DNA of 50,840 nt from Bhargavaea beijingensis (GTDB lineage Bacteria > Bacillota > Bacilli > Bacillales_A > Planococcaceae): assembly GCF_900101985.1 (NCBI RefSeq), contig NZ_FNAR01000018.1, forward strand, positions 1 through 50,840, in the 5' to 3' direction. Numbering within the stretch: position 1 is the stretch's first letter; each line of letters opens with the position of its first letter. The position numbers and the translations under genes are program-made. Of the stretch, positions 28,241-36,802 are shown piece after piece. The notes below the pieces were generated by a model. The model was given only the letters and a program-made list of their open reading frames with translations, searched no databases and had not been told where the DNA came from.

Positions 28241-28386
28241 GTTTCGTCATTCACTTCAATGGTTTCGTCATTCGCTTGCCGGGTTTCGTCATTGGAGGCG
28301 CCGGCCCGGGCGAATGCCGAAACCGGAGGGACGAATGACGAGACCAAGCCCGCGAATGCCGAAACCAAGCCCACAAATGACGAAAC
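28241..28386. repeat. Orientation-switching 21-bp-pitch motif array (array B)
   Basis: GTTTCGTCATT(C) starts at 28241, 28262 and 28283 in the forward direction. Its reverse complement (GAATGNCGAAAC-like) starts at 28312, 28333, 28354 and 28375; the last two copies vary by a base or so. Pitch is exactly 21 bases within each half. Bases between copies vary but are GC-rich and often CAAGCCC. The two halves can pair as a large cruciform or RNA hairpin around 28295-28311. The array fills the gap between the DUF2339 and SDR genes; no gene lies in this gap. Confidence 0.9.
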
Positions 28387-28479
28387 CGCCGAATCCTCTG
28401 CCGGCCCCACATTATCCCCGGCCAGACTGTCTAACCATCGCCACCTCGGGTATAAGATGAGGAAGAGGGAGGCATCAGT

Positions 28480-29181
28480 ATGGAATACTTGAACGGAAAA
28501 ACAGCAATCGTGACGGGAGCAAGCAGCGGGATCGGGAAGGCGATTGCCAGGCGGCTTGCTAAAGAGGGGATGAATGTCGTGCTGGCGGCGAGAAGTGCCG
28601 AAAAGCTGGCGGACGTGGAAGAGGCGATCAACAGCGGCGGGAGCGGGGAAGCAATTGCGGTCCCTACGGACATGGCCGACCAGTCAAGTGTCAGGGCACT
28701 TGTCCAACAGGCCAAAGAGGCGTACAGTGCGGTCGATATCCTCGTCAATAATGCCGGACAGATGCTTGCAGGGACGGTTCGTTCCGGAAAAACGGACGAA
28801 TGGGACAGCATGATCGACGTCAACATCAAGGGCGTCCTGTACGGTGTGGATGCCGTCCTGCCGGAGATGATCCGGCGGGGGTCCGGGCATATCCTGAACA
28901 TCGACTCCGTCTCGGGCCACGAAGTGACAAAGACGAGTACCGTGTACAGCGCGACCAAGTTCGCTGTCCGGGCAATCTCGATGGGACTTGAAAAGGAACT
29001 GGCCCGCACCGGCGTACGCGTGACCAACATCTCACCGGGCATGGTCGATACCCCGCTGATGGGATCCAGAAGCGTCGACCGGAAAATTCTCGATCCGGAA
29101 AACATTGCGGATGCCATTGTCTACGCACTCGCCCAGCCGGCCCACGTCAACGTGAACGAAATCACCATACGGCCGGTCTGA
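28480..29181 (+). CDS. SDR family NAD(P)-dependent oxidoreductase (YdfG-like)
   Basis: This is a classical SDR of 233 residues. TGASSGIG is at about residues 12-19, ARS at 38-40 (a basic residue favouring NADP), NNAG, an IDSVSG block with the catalytic Ser, and YSATK with the catalytic Tyr and Lys. The C-terminal HVNVNEITIRPV resembles the YdfG/3-hydroxy acid dehydrogenase group. GAGGGAGG sits ten bases before the ATG. No neighbour indicates the substrate. Confidence 0.85.
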   Translation: MEYLNGKTAIVTGASSGIGKAIARRLAKEGMNVVLAARSAEKLADVEEAINSGGSGEAIAVPTDMADQSSVRALVQQAKEAYSAVDILVNNAGQMLAGTVRSGKTDEWDSMIDVNIKGVLYGVDAVLPEMIRRGSGHILNIDSVSGHEVTKTSTVYSATKFAVRAISMGLEKELARTGVRVTNISPGMVDTPLMGSRSVDRKILDPENIADAIVYALAQPAHVNVNEITIRPV

Positions 29182-29241
29182 ATGTCGATGGAAATGCAGG
29201 TCAGTGGCTGTCCGAAAGCGGATAGTCATTGCAGCATTTAG

Positions 29242-29351
29242 AAAACGGCACGGACGCCGGGAGACACCTGCGGGAAAAGCCGGGCCCGAGATCCGCTTCA
29301 CGCGGAGCTCGAACCCCGGCCCGCGGTGAGCGACCAGAATCCGTGCCGTTT
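29242..29351. repeat. 110-bp structured repeat-like element with AAACGGCACGGA terminal inverted repeats
   Basis: AAACGGCACGGA (29243-29254) and TCCGTGCCGTTT (29340-29351) are perfect inverted ends. Inside, CCGGGAGACACCTGCGGG, CCCGAGATCCGC/GCGGAGCTCG and CCCGGCCCGCGGTGAGCGA resemble the common structured interspersed element of Bacillaceae with GAGAC..CTGCGGGA and CGCGGAAAGCGA blocks. It lies between convergent genes and may also serve as a two-way terminator. The resemblance is from memory, not from a search. Confidence 0.6.
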
Positions 29352-29375
29352 GCTATTCACTTATTTGCGCAATGC

Positions 29376-30674
29376 TCACACGGGAACGCTTCCCGGAGCG
29401 GGCTGATCGACTTTCGGAGTATCGGCGTCGCCGCCCGATTGGAAAATGGCGCCTTTGCGGAATGTGAGCGTCGCGATGGCAGCCACATAGACAATGCCCA
29501 GTCCGGCCAACATGTAGATCACTTGCGTATAGGAACCGGAAAATGCCTCGACGAGGAAGCCGATGGAGAGCGGTGCGACGAATCCGGCAAACTGTCCGCC
29601 GAACTGGACCATGCCAACCGCCGAACCGCCGACGGCGTCAGGCAGTTTTTTCATCGGCAGCGTGGTGACAAGCACGATGCCGGTGCCGGTAAAGATCGGC
29701 AGAAGGGATTGGTAAGCTACGAATAGAGTGATATTCGGTGCATTGAACATAAGATAAACGAACAACGTCAGCCCTGCGCCGCACAGCATTCCGAGCAGCT
29801 TTTCTCGTCCGGCAAACACTTTGTCCACCAGATAGCCGGCAAGAAGGACGAAAACGATACTGCTGGCGGCCGGGATCATCTGCAGCATGCCGAGTGACAT
29901 GAGGTCAAGCCCGCGTACCTGGACCAGGTAGGTGGGAAGCCAGGAAGCCGTCCCCCAGTTGATGCAATAGACAGCAAAGGAAGCGATCAGAAGGCTCCAC
30001 ATCATCGGGGTGCGGAAAAGCTGGCGGACCGAGACGTTCTGGGCTCCTTCATTGACTGCGCTTTCATTCGTTGGCGAAGCGGAATCGTCTTCGTAGGGAA
30101 CAAGATTGGGTTTAAGGAATTTGTAGAAGAGGATGCCCACGACGACACCGACAGCCCCAAAGATCAGAAACATTTGCCGCCATCCGATACTCACCATCAT
30201 CGACGTCGCGACGATCGGCGTCACGACACCCGCAAAGGCGGCGGCTGTCATCAGGATCGACATGGAGCGGGAGCGGCTTTTCACCGGGAAGGAGTCGTTG
30301 ATCATTTTGGCGCTCGCCGGGATAAATCCGCCTTCCCCGAGCCCGAATACAAAGCGGATCGCCACAAGGACAGACAGCGACCAGGCGACCGCGGTCAAAC
30401 CGGTGAAAATCGACCAGGCGATAATACAGCCGACAAGGGTGTACCGGGCGCCGAACCGGTCTGCCAGCCAGCCGCCCGGCATTTGCATGATGGCATATCC
30501 GAGGAAGAAAGAACTGAGAATCAGGCCGGTGGAGGATGCGCTGAGCTGGAGGTCTTCTGACATGGGCAACACAGCGTAATTGATGAAGAACCTGTCGAGA
30601 TTGGCCAGTGTATACCCGATGAACAAGATGAAAAGAATGGAGCGGCGGTTGCTTGCAATCTTTTGTTGCTGCAT
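29376..30674 (-). CDS. MFS transporter, ACS (anion:cation symporter)-like
   Basis: This major facilitator has 432 residues from the ATG at 30674; a longer frame begins with an unlikely TTG. It has twelve hydrophobic segments. Loop 2-3 carries GGWLADRFGARYT, the A-motif of MFS. LDRFFINYAV in helix 1 and GLGEGGFIPASAKMI in helix 4-5 are typical of the glucarate/hexuronate/phthalate (ACS) group, which imports organic anions with protons or sodium. The C-terminus is hydrophilic (GGDADTPKVDQPAPG). No catabolic genes are adjacent, so the substrate is open. Confidence 0.85.
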   Translation of the reverse strand: MQQQKIASNRRSILFILFIGYTLANLDRFFINYAVLPMSEDLQLSASSTGLILSSFFLGYAIMQMPGGWLADRFGARYTLVGCIIAWSIFTGLTAVAWSLSVLVAIRFVFGLGEGGFIPASAKMINDSFPVKSRSRSMSILMTAAAFAGVVTPIVATSMMVSIGWRQMFLIFGAVGVVVGILFYKFLKPNLVPYEDDSASPTNESAVNEGAQNVSVRQLFRTPMMWSLLIASFAVYCINWGTASWLPTYLVQVRGLDLMSLGMLQMIPAASSIVFVLLAGYLVDKVFAGREKLLGMLCGAGLTLFVYLMFNAPNITLFVAYQSLLPIFTGTGIVLVTTLPMKKLPDAVGGSAVGMVQFGGQFAGFVAPLSIGFLVEAFSGSYTQVIYMLAGLGIVYVAAIATLTFRKGAIFQSGGDADTPKVDQPAPGSVPV

Positions 30675-30879
30675 CTCATCCCTGCTTTCCGTTTTATTAT
30701 TCTGAATAGTATCTACATCGGTTGTTCCGTGCAATAGGGGTTCTTCTACAAATTCAGCTTTTAAAATGTCTGTCTTTCTATCGGTTTGTTCGGCGGAACA
30801 ACCGGTTCTGAATTATTGAACTGTTCTTTGCGTTTCCGTAAGATGGAAGGTAATACATCCGAGGAAGGAGGCGGCCGTC

Positions 30880-31395
30880 ATGTCGGATCCGACCATTTTT
30901 GAAAACCTCAAGGTCGCTTTTGAAAATCATTTTTACAACCTGGACAATCTGGACGGCAGAATCCTGATCACGGGACGGTCGGACCTCATGGACCTTGCTG
31001 ATTTGTCACGGACGCTCGTCGTCCGGTTTGTCCGGACTGACCGGACGGAAGTTCCTGTGGAAGTGGAGTTGTGCGCATCCGCGCGCGATCTAGCCGGTGA
31101 AATTCTCGAGGTGGAGGAAGCCGAGCCTGGAGTGACGCTCCGGGTGCGGTTCGACAAGCCGGTCACTGACCCTGCGAAACAGTGCGAACGGATTGGCGCC
31201 ATGCTTGCAGATCTGTGGGAACGCGACATCCGGCTCACCCAGACACTGAGCTTCGACTACCCGCAAGGAGACAAGGGGTGGACCAACCGGGTGGAGGCGG
31301 AGTTCAACACCCGACTTGACGAAGAACACATGGGGTCCATCAGAGAATTTGCCGAATCAGTGATGATTGCAGCAGAGAAGATGGCCGCGATTTAG
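30880..31395 (+). CDS. Conserved hypothetical protein
   Basis: This is a 171-residue soluble protein that I do not recognise. It starts at ATG 30880 after AAGGAGG. The sequence begins MSDPTIFENLKVAFENHFYN, has an acidic middle (EVPVEVELCASARDLAGEIL) and ends with a helical region containing LDEEHMGSIREFAESVMIAA. No signal peptide or metal motif is visible. It is 15 bases upstream of the metallo-hydrolase gene, so the two probably form an operon. Confidence 0.6.
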   Translation: MSDPTIFENLKVAFENHFYNLDNLDGRILITGRSDLMDLADLSRTLVVRFVRTDRTEVPVEVELCASARDLAGEILEVEEAEPGVTLRVRFDKPVTDPAKQCERIGAMLADLWERDIRLTQTLSFDYPQGDKGWTNRVEAEFNTRLDEEHMGSIREFAESVMIAAEKMAAI

Positions 31396-31410
31396 CAAGA
31401 GGGGAAGGGA

Positions 31411-32400
31411 GTGGGGACATTGGCGGAAGCCATCAGACAACAGGCCTATACCATTTATCCGATTATCCAGCCGGCGGATTATCCGTCTTTAAAAACGATT
31501 AACTTCTACCTGATCCAAAGGGAAGGCGGTCTTGCCCTGATTGATGCGGGAGTGGACAGTGATTCCTGTATGGGGCGCCTTGAAGACACCTTAAAACAGG
31601 CAGGTGCTGACATCCGTGACCTGGATGCCATTTTACTGACGCACCATCATGAGGACCATGCGGGACTCGTACCACGCCTTTTGGAGATCAAAGATATACC
31701 GGTTTATGCCCATCGGGACGCGGTTCCAAGACTGAAGATGGACCGGAACTTCTTGGAGATGCGGCTTGAGTTTTTCATGCGGCTTTATCGGGAAATGGGG
31801 TGTGGAGAGATGGGGGCGGAACGCTTTGCCCGGCTTGAACAGACATTGCGGAAAGCGCCGCAGCATGCACTTCAAGCTGAGATCAACGAAATTGGCGAGG
31901 GAGATCAGATATTCGGCTTCGAAGTGATCGAGACGCCCGGCCACTCGCCGGACAGCATCACCTTCCTGGATGCAGCAGGACGGACGGCATTTACGGGGGA
32001 TGTGCTGATCAGCGGTTCCTCCGTCAATGCGATCATCGATCCTACGCCCAACGGCAGCCGGCTCCCATCAGTGAGCCAGCAGCGCCGGTCTCTCGAAAGG
32101 CTGGCCGGTCTTGGTGCAGACATTCTCTACACGGGTCATCATGAGCCGATCCGCATCATCACCGGACTTGTCAGCGACCGGATTTCCAGGATGGAGCGGA
32201 AATGCGAAAAGCTATTGAAGCTGATCGGGAGCGGCATTTCGGTTCCTGCCCGGATTACCGAAGCTTATTACCGTGACCTGTACAGGACACAGTTTCCGCT
32301 CGTCATGTCAGAGATCATCGGGCACCTCGACTATCTCGAGGAACAGGGAAAAGTCACAAAAACGATGAGTGATGGGGTGTGGCACTATCAAAACGCATGA
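31411..32400 (+). CDS. MBL-fold metallo-hydrolase with C-terminal winged helix
   Basis: This 329-residue metallo-beta-lactamase-fold hydrolase has the di-zinc motif THHHEDHAG (H78-x-H80-x-D82-H83). The later ligands are in ETPGHSPDSITF and YTGHHEPI. The C-terminal 50 residues (IGHLDYLEEQGKVTKTMSDG) resemble the winged-helix tail of the LACTB2/RNase-like or glyoxalase-like MBL group. The start is a GTG at 31411 with GAGGGGAAGGGA upstream. Catalytic substrate not deducible. It is probably cotranscribed with the preceding hypothetical gene. Confidence 0.85.
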   Translation: MGTLAEAIRQQAYTIYPIIQPADYPSLKTINFYLIQREGGLALIDAGVDSDSCMGRLEDTLKQAGADIRDLDAILLTHHHEDHAGLVPRLLEIKDIPVYAHRDAVPRLKMDRNFLEMRLEFFMRLYREMGCGEMGAERFARLEQTLRKAPQHALQAEINEIGEGDQIFGFEVIETPGHSPDSITFLDAAGRTAFTGDVLISGSSVNAIIDPTPNGSRLPSVSQQRRSLERLAGLGADILYTGHHEPIRIITGLVSDRISRMERKCEKLLKLIGSGISVPARITEAYYRDLYRTQFPLVMSEIIGHLDYLEEQGKVTKTMSDGVWHYQNA

Positions 32401-32591
32401 CAAGTAAGCCGATGGTGCTCTCATTTACGAACATCAATTCTCAATTCGAGTAATTACATACGGTATAGAGGCCATGGTGGACCTTATATGGGAGAATGTG
32501 CAGCAACAATCTGAAGGGGAGACAATCCTTTGTCCGACTCAAATTGTTTGCAAGTTTGCCGGAGGTTCATTATACTTGGTTTTGAAGTTGT

Positions 32592-32606
32592 TTAGAATGA
32601 TTATAG
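32592..32606. promoter_or_regulatory. PerR-like box upstream of the catalase gene
   Basis: TTAGAATGATTATAG is identical to the box at ahpC except for the central base. A further half-site, ATTCTAA, follows at 32617-32623. A -10-like TAGTAT lies near 32667. The gap 32401-32591 shows no gene or other site. Confidence 0.72.
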
Positions 32607-32699
32607 AAAGAAACTCATTCTAAAAAGAGATCCCATACTACTTTTAAAACATTCAGATAAGTGGTAGTATAAGGGTAGCGAAACCACAAGGAGGTTTTC

Positions 32700-34355
32700 A
32701 TGTTGGCGGAAGACAAAAAGAGGAATGGTTCAAACGAGCAAACCGGGCGCGAGGCGATCACGACTCGACAGGGACATCCTGTAATCGACAACCAGAACAT
32801 CAAAACGCTCGGCAACCGCGGTCCTGCGATGATGGAGAACTACCACTTCATCGAGAAAATGTCTCACTTTGACCGGGAAGAGGTCCCGGAGCGCGTCGTC
32901 CATGCGCGCGGTACGGGCGCATTCGGTTACTTTGAGACATATGGCAAAGTCGGTGACGATCCGGTCGAGAAGTACACGCGCGCGAAAGTATTCCAGGGTG
33001 CGGGCAAAAAGACGCCTGTCCTCGTCCGCTTCTCCACGGTAGCAGGCGCGAAGGACACGCCTGAAACAGACCGTGATCCGCGTGGCTTTGCGGTGAAATT
33101 CTATACCGAAGACGGCAACTGGGACCTCGTCGGAAACAACCTGAAAATCTTCTTTATCCGCGATGCCATGAAGTTCCCTGACATGATCCATGCCTTCAAG
33201 GCAGACCCGGCGTCGAACGTCCCGGATCCGCGCCGCATGTTCGACTTTGTATCCCGCTCGCCTGAAGCCACACATATGATCACATTCCTGTTTTCCCCGT
33301 GGGGACGTCCCGCGACATACCGCCACATGCAGGGATCCGGCGTCAACACCTACAAGTGGGTCAACGACAAGGGCGAAGCGGTCCTCGTCAAGTACCACTG
33401 GGAGCCGAAGCAGGGCATCCGCAACCTGACGACAAAAGAAGCGATGGAAATCCAGGGGAAAAACCATTCCCATGCCACACAGGATCTTTATGAAGCAATC
33501 GAGCGCGGCGAATTCCCTGAGTGGGAGCTCTACGTGCAGATCATGGAAGATGGATACCACCCAGAGCTCGACTTCGATCCGCTTGATGACACGAAACTCT
33601 GGCCGGAGGATCAGTTCCCATGGTTGCCTGTCGGCAAAATGGTCCTGAACGAAAACCCGACAGACTTCCACTCGCAAATCGAGCAGGCCGGATTCGGTAC
33701 CGGTGTCCTCGTCGACGGAATGGACTTTTCCGACGACAAGATGCTCCAGGGCCGGACGTTCTCGTACTCCGATACACAGCGTTACCGGATCGGCGCGAAC
33801 TATCTCCAGCTCCCGGTCAACGCACCGAAGGCGAAAGTCCGCACCAACCAGCACCGCGGCCAGATGAGCATGCGCACGCCGGAAGAAGCGGGCGGCAACC
33901 CGCACGTCAACTACGAGCCGTCCATGATCGGCGGCCTGCAGGAAGCCGACAAGTCCGAACGTACGCCCCACAACCCTGAATATAGCGGCAAGGTCATGAG
34001 CGAGCCGATCGACCGCCCGAACAACTACGGGCAGGCCGGCGAAACCTACCGTGCGTTTGACGAGTGGGAACGGGAGGAACTCATCTCCAACCTGTCTGAT
34101 GTGCTTGCAATCTGCGACAAGCGCATCCAGGATGCGATGATCCACCACTTCACACAGGCGGACGAAGACTATGGCCGCCGCGTGAAGGAAGGCATCGAAG
34201 CGAAGATGAAGGAACTTGAAGAAAAAGGTGACGACAACCGCATCCCTGGCCAGGAAGCCAGCATCAAGTCGAAATACGGCGAAGGCGGCACGACTGCCCA
34301 GAACGAAGCGGTCGATGAAGCCGCCGAAAAAGGCCACGAAGCAGACCCATACTGA
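32700..34355 (+). CDS. Monofunctional haem catalase (KatX-like, long form)
   Basis: This clade 3-type catalase has 551 residues. The distal His is H68 in RVVHARG, the distal Asn is in [12 protein letters not shown] (146-147), and the proximal Tyr lies in [14 protein letters not shown]. The C-terminal 60 residues are a hydrophilic Glu/Lys-rich tail ([19 protein letters not shown]) that the 483-residue KatA type lacks. As far as I recall, it is closer to B. subtilis KatX (547 residues) than to KatA. A strong AAGGAGG ribosome site and a PerR-like box suggest vegetative, peroxide-induced expression rather than the forespore control of KatX. Confidence 0.93.
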   Translation: MLAEDKKRNGSNEQTGREAITTRQGHPVIDNQNIKTLGNRGPAMMENYHFIEKMSHFDREEVPERVVHARGTGAFGYFETYGKVGDDPVEKYTRAKVFQGAGKKTPVLVRFSTVAGAKDTPETDRDPRGFAVKFYTEDGNWDLVGNNLKIFFIRDAMKFPDMIHAFKADPASNVPDPRRMFDFVSRSPEATHMITFLFSPWGRPATYRHMQGSGVNTYKWVNDKGEAVLVKYHWEPKQGIRNLTTKEAMEIQGKNHSHATQDLYEAIERGEFPEWELYVQIMEDGYHPELDFDPLDDTKLWPEDQFPWLPVGKMVLNENPTDFHSQIEQAGFGTGVLVDGMDFSDDKMLQGRTFSYSDTQRYRIGANYLQLPVNAPKAKVRTNQHRGQMSMRTPEEAGGNPHVNYEPSMIGGLQEADKSERTPHNPEYSGKVMSEPIDRPNNYGQAGETYRAFDEWEREELISNLSDVLAICDKRIQDAMIHHFTQADEDYGRRVKEGIEAKMKELEEKGDDNRIPGQEASIKSKYGEGGTTAQNEAVDEAAEKGHEADPY

Positions 34356-34398
34356 TTTCCTGGATAGGCTGTCCACCATTCAGGCAATGCAGCGCAAC

Positions 34399-34430
34399 GC
34401 GATGTTCCCAGACGGGAACATCGCTTTTTA
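34399..34430 (+). terminator. Catalase gene terminator
   Basis: GCGATGTTCCC (34399-34409) and GGGAACATCGC form a strong stem, followed by TTTTTA. Confidence 0.9.
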
Positions 34431-34474
34431 AAATGGTGTTGTTCCGGGTAGGGAAGAGAGAAGGAGGGTGCAGG

Positions 34475-35062
34475 ATGGCATGGTTTGCGAATTTTTATGA
34501 GCCGATGATCCGGCCGCTTGAAGCGGCGGTTTTCAGGAAGATCAGGAAAGAGATAGCTGGACGGGCAGAAGGACACGTTCTGGAAGCCGGCTCGGGAACA
34601 GGGCTCGACTTTGCCCATTACATACATGCGACACACGTGGCCGCCATCGAGCCGGATGAGGAAATGGCCAAACAGTCACTGGGGAAAATCAGAGAGGCTC
34701 CTGTGCCGATCACGTTATATGCCGCTTCGGCGGAAGCCCTGCCTTTTCCGGATCATTCATTCGATGCGGTTGTCGCGACTCTCGTCTTCTGCACCATTCC
34801 TGATCCGAAACTGGCATTTCAGGAACTCGGAAGGACAGCAAAGCCTGGAGCGCGGCTCTTTTTATTCGAGCATGTGGAAATGCCGGGCCGCCGGATGGCC
34901 AACCTGCAGCGGACGATGACGCCCGCCTGGTCGAAAGTGGCCGGAGGCTGCCGCCTGGATTGCAGGTCCGTTGCCATGGCTGAACAAGCCGGATTCCGGA
35001 TGATCCGATCACGGTCATTTGCCCGCGGACTGTTTGTCGTCGCTGAATTTATAAATGACTGA
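34475..35062 (+). CDS. Class I SAM-dependent methyltransferase
   Basis: This 195-residue methyltransferase has motif I VLEAGSGTGLDF, the acidic end of strand 2 (AAIEPDEEM), motif II/III DHSFDAVVATLVFCTIPDP and KPGARLFLFEHVEMPG. It resembles the UbiE/Methyltransf_11 group of small-molecule methyltransferases. The ATG at 34475 is chosen because GGAGGG lies seven bases before it; a longer frame begins inside the upstream terminator region. The substrate is unknown. Confidence 0.82.
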   Translation: MAWFANFYEPMIRPLEAAVFRKIRKEIAGRAEGHVLEAGSGTGLDFAHYIHATHVAAIEPDEEMAKQSLGKIREAPVPITLYAASAEALPFPDHSFDAVVATLVFCTIPDPKLAFQELGRTAKPGARLFLFEHVEMPGRRMANLQRTMTPAWSKVAGGCRLDCRSVAMAEQAGFRMIRSRSFARGLFVVAEFIND

Positions 35063-35072
35063 ACATTTCATG

Positions 35073-35107
35073 TTGACAGACTACGTAGGTGCCGTTAAGC
35101 TTAGAGT
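35073..35107 (+). promoter_or_regulatory. Likely promoter of the SAM-riboswitch operon
   Basis: TTGACA (35073-35078) is a consensus -35. The -10 is poorer (TAAGCT at 35096, or TAGAGT at 35102). It lies about 30 bases before the riboswitch aptamer. Confidence 0.5.
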
Positions 35108-35131
35108 AATCTTACTAATTGAATAAACATT

Positions 35132-35239
35132 GACCTTATCAAGAGCCGGGGGAGGAATCTGGTCCTACGATCCCGCAGCAACCGTTACAGATGTAACAAG
35201 GTGCTCATTCCAGCAAGCGCATGCTTGAAAGATGAGGGT
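35132..35239 (+). promoter_or_regulatory. SAM-I (S-box) riboswitch aptamer
   Basis: The stretch contains the S-box blocks in order: CTTATCAAGAG (35135), GGGGGAGGAATCTGG, CAGCAACC, AAGGTGCT, CCAGCAAGC and GAAAGATGAGG. ACCTTATC at 35133-35140 and GATGAGGGT at 35231-35239 close helix P1. It binds S-adenosylmethionine and normally switches transcription off when SAM is plentiful. It leads the monooxygenase-symporter operon. Confidence 0.95.
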
Positions 35240-35249
35240 GGAATAGATG

Positions 35250-35290
35250 AAATCGCCTCTTCCCCCTCGGGAAGGGGCGATTTGCATGTC
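35250..35290 (+). terminator. Riboswitch expression-platform hairpin
   Basis: AAATCGCCTCTTCCC (35250-35264) and GGAAGGGGCGATTT (about 35270-35283) form a strong stem. It is followed only by TTTGCATG, so the U-tract is shorter than in typical S-box terminators. It sits 10 bases after P1, where the terminator should be. Confidence 0.68.
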
Positions 35291-35399
35291 GGGTTCAAAA
35301 CCGGCGGTTGCACAAGGAAGCCGGGAATCGGCAACCTCTATTCCGACTAATCTGATTAAGGAAGTTAGTAAGGAAGGACATGAAAGGGGAGATTTCTTA

Positions 35400-36776
35400 A
35401 TGGGGAAGAAAAAGCACATCCACTTAAATGGTTTTGTTCAAAACTCTCCGTCACCGCATTCGACGGGGCTGTGGAAGCATGAAAAAGACCTAGGGACGAA
35501 GCACAATCGGCTGAGTTACTGGACGGAAACAGCCAAAGTATTGGAACGCGGAAAATTCGATGCGGTCTTTATCGCGGACGTGCTGGGAACCTATTCGGTA
35601 TACGGGGACAGCCATGAGGCCGCGGTCCGCCATGCCGTTCAATTGCCAGCCCATGACCCGCTGCTGATGATCTCAGCCATGGCCCAGGTGACCGAACACA
35701 TCGGCTTTGCACCGACAGTTTCTACAACCTATGCCCACCCTTATGCATTGGCGCGACAGCTTTCAACGCTGGATCACCTGACGGAAGGCCGTCTCGGTTG
35801 GAATGTCGTCACTTCCTATCTGGAAAGCGAAGCGGTCAATCTCGGGCTGTCAGGCCGTCTCCCGAAAAATCAGCGCTACGACCGTGCGGATGAATTTTTG
35901 GAGGTGGTGTACAAACTCTGGGAGCATAGTTGGGAAGATGATGCGGTGGTTTATGACAGAGAAGGGGACACATTTGCCGATCCTTCCAGCGTTCATCCGA
36001 TTCGGCATCACGGTGAATTCTTTGATGTCCCGGGAATCCATCTGACCGAACCTTCCCCTCAGCGGACACCGGTGCTGTTTCAAGCGGGGGCCTCACCGCG
36101 GGGGCGGGATTTTGCGGCCAAGCACGCAGAGGCGGTGTTCACGAAGGGACATTCCCTGCAGGCGCTGAAGGATTACTCCGCGGATTTGCGGAAACGCACT
36201 GCCGCTTTTGGCAGGAAGCCGCATGACATCCGGATTTTCCCGATGATCCTGCCGATTGTCGGTTCCACGGAGGAAGAAGCACACGCCAAATACGCGGACC
36301 TGAAAAATCATGTGAGCTATGAAGGGACCGCTGCACTTCTTTCCGGCCACACAGGGATCGACTTTTCGAAATACGATCCGGACCAGTACATCGAGGATAT
36401 CGAGACGGATGCAGTGCAGGGGAATCTGGACATGTACACGAAAGACCCGGACAAGAAGTGGACGTTGCGGGAGGCGATCCTGAACCATGGCCTCGGAAAC
36501 GGAACCGCCAAATTGATCGGGACTCCTGAACAGATTGCGGACCGTATCGAAGAATGGGCAACCGTGGGCGATGCAGACGGCTTTAATATCGCACAAAGCT
36601 ATTCACTGGAGACATTCCGGGAGTTTGTGGATCATGTCGTTCCGGAGTTGCAGAAACGGGGGATCTACCGGACGGAATATGAGGGAAAGACGCTGCGGGA
36701 AAATCTCTTCGGCACAGATTCGCCGCGCCTTCCTGACAGCCACCCTGCAAAACAGCTTTCTGTATTGGTGAAGTAA
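35400..36776 (+). CDS. NtaA/SnaA/DszA-family FMN-dependent monooxygenase (LLM class)
   Basis: This is a flavin monooxygenase of the luciferase-like class, 458 residues. It starts with MGKKKHIHLNGFVQNSPSPH and has GLWKHEKDLGTKHNRLSYW, AVFIADVLGTYSVYG, YAHPYALARQLSTLDHLTEG and GWNVVTSYLESEAVNLG, which are typical of nitrilotriacetate/dibenzothiophene-sulfone monooxygenase A. These enzymes use reduced FMN from a separate reductase to cleave C-N or C-S bonds. The ATG at 35400 follows AGGGGAG; an in-frame extension back to 35247 would lie inside the riboswitch region and is not convincing. SAM-riboswitch control implies a role in sulfur scavenging. Confidence 0.87.
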   Translation: MGKKKHIHLNGFVQNSPSPHSTGLWKHEKDLGTKHNRLSYWTETAKVLERGKFDAVFIADVLGTYSVYGDSHEAAVRHAVQLPAHDPLLMISAMAQVTEHIGFAPTVSTTYAHPYALARQLSTLDHLTEGRLGWNVVTSYLESEAVNLGLSGRLPKNQRYDRADEFLEVVYKLWEHSWEDDAVVYDREGDTFADPSSVHPIRHHGEFFDVPGIHLTEPSPQRTPVLFQAGASPRGRDFAAKHAEAVFTKGHSLQALKDYSADLRKRTAAFGRKPHDIRIFPMILPIVGSTEEEAHAKYADLKNHVSYEGTAALLSGHTGIDFSKYDPDQYIEDIETDAVQGNLDMYTKDPDKKWTLREAILNHGLGNGTAKLIGTPEQIADRIEEWATVGDADGFNIAQSYSLETFREFVDHVVPELQKRGIYRTEYEGKTLRENLFGTDSPRLPDSHPAKQLSVLVK

Positions 36777-36802
36777 AAGCCGGAAAGGGAAGGGGGGACG
36801 AC

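Noticed and set aside
28241-28386. CRISPR array
   Set aside because: Conserved units are only 10-12 bp with 9-11-bp spacers, orientation switches in the middle, and no cas genes are present.
30675-30734. Longer MFS transporter starting at TTG 30734
   Set aside because: The extra 20 residues are hydrophilic and unlike the family; ATG 30674 gives a normal N-terminus.
35247-35399. N-terminal extension of the FMN monooxygenase
   Set aside because: The in-frame extension overlaps the riboswitch expression platform, whereas an internal ATG with a ribosome site gives the family N-terminus.
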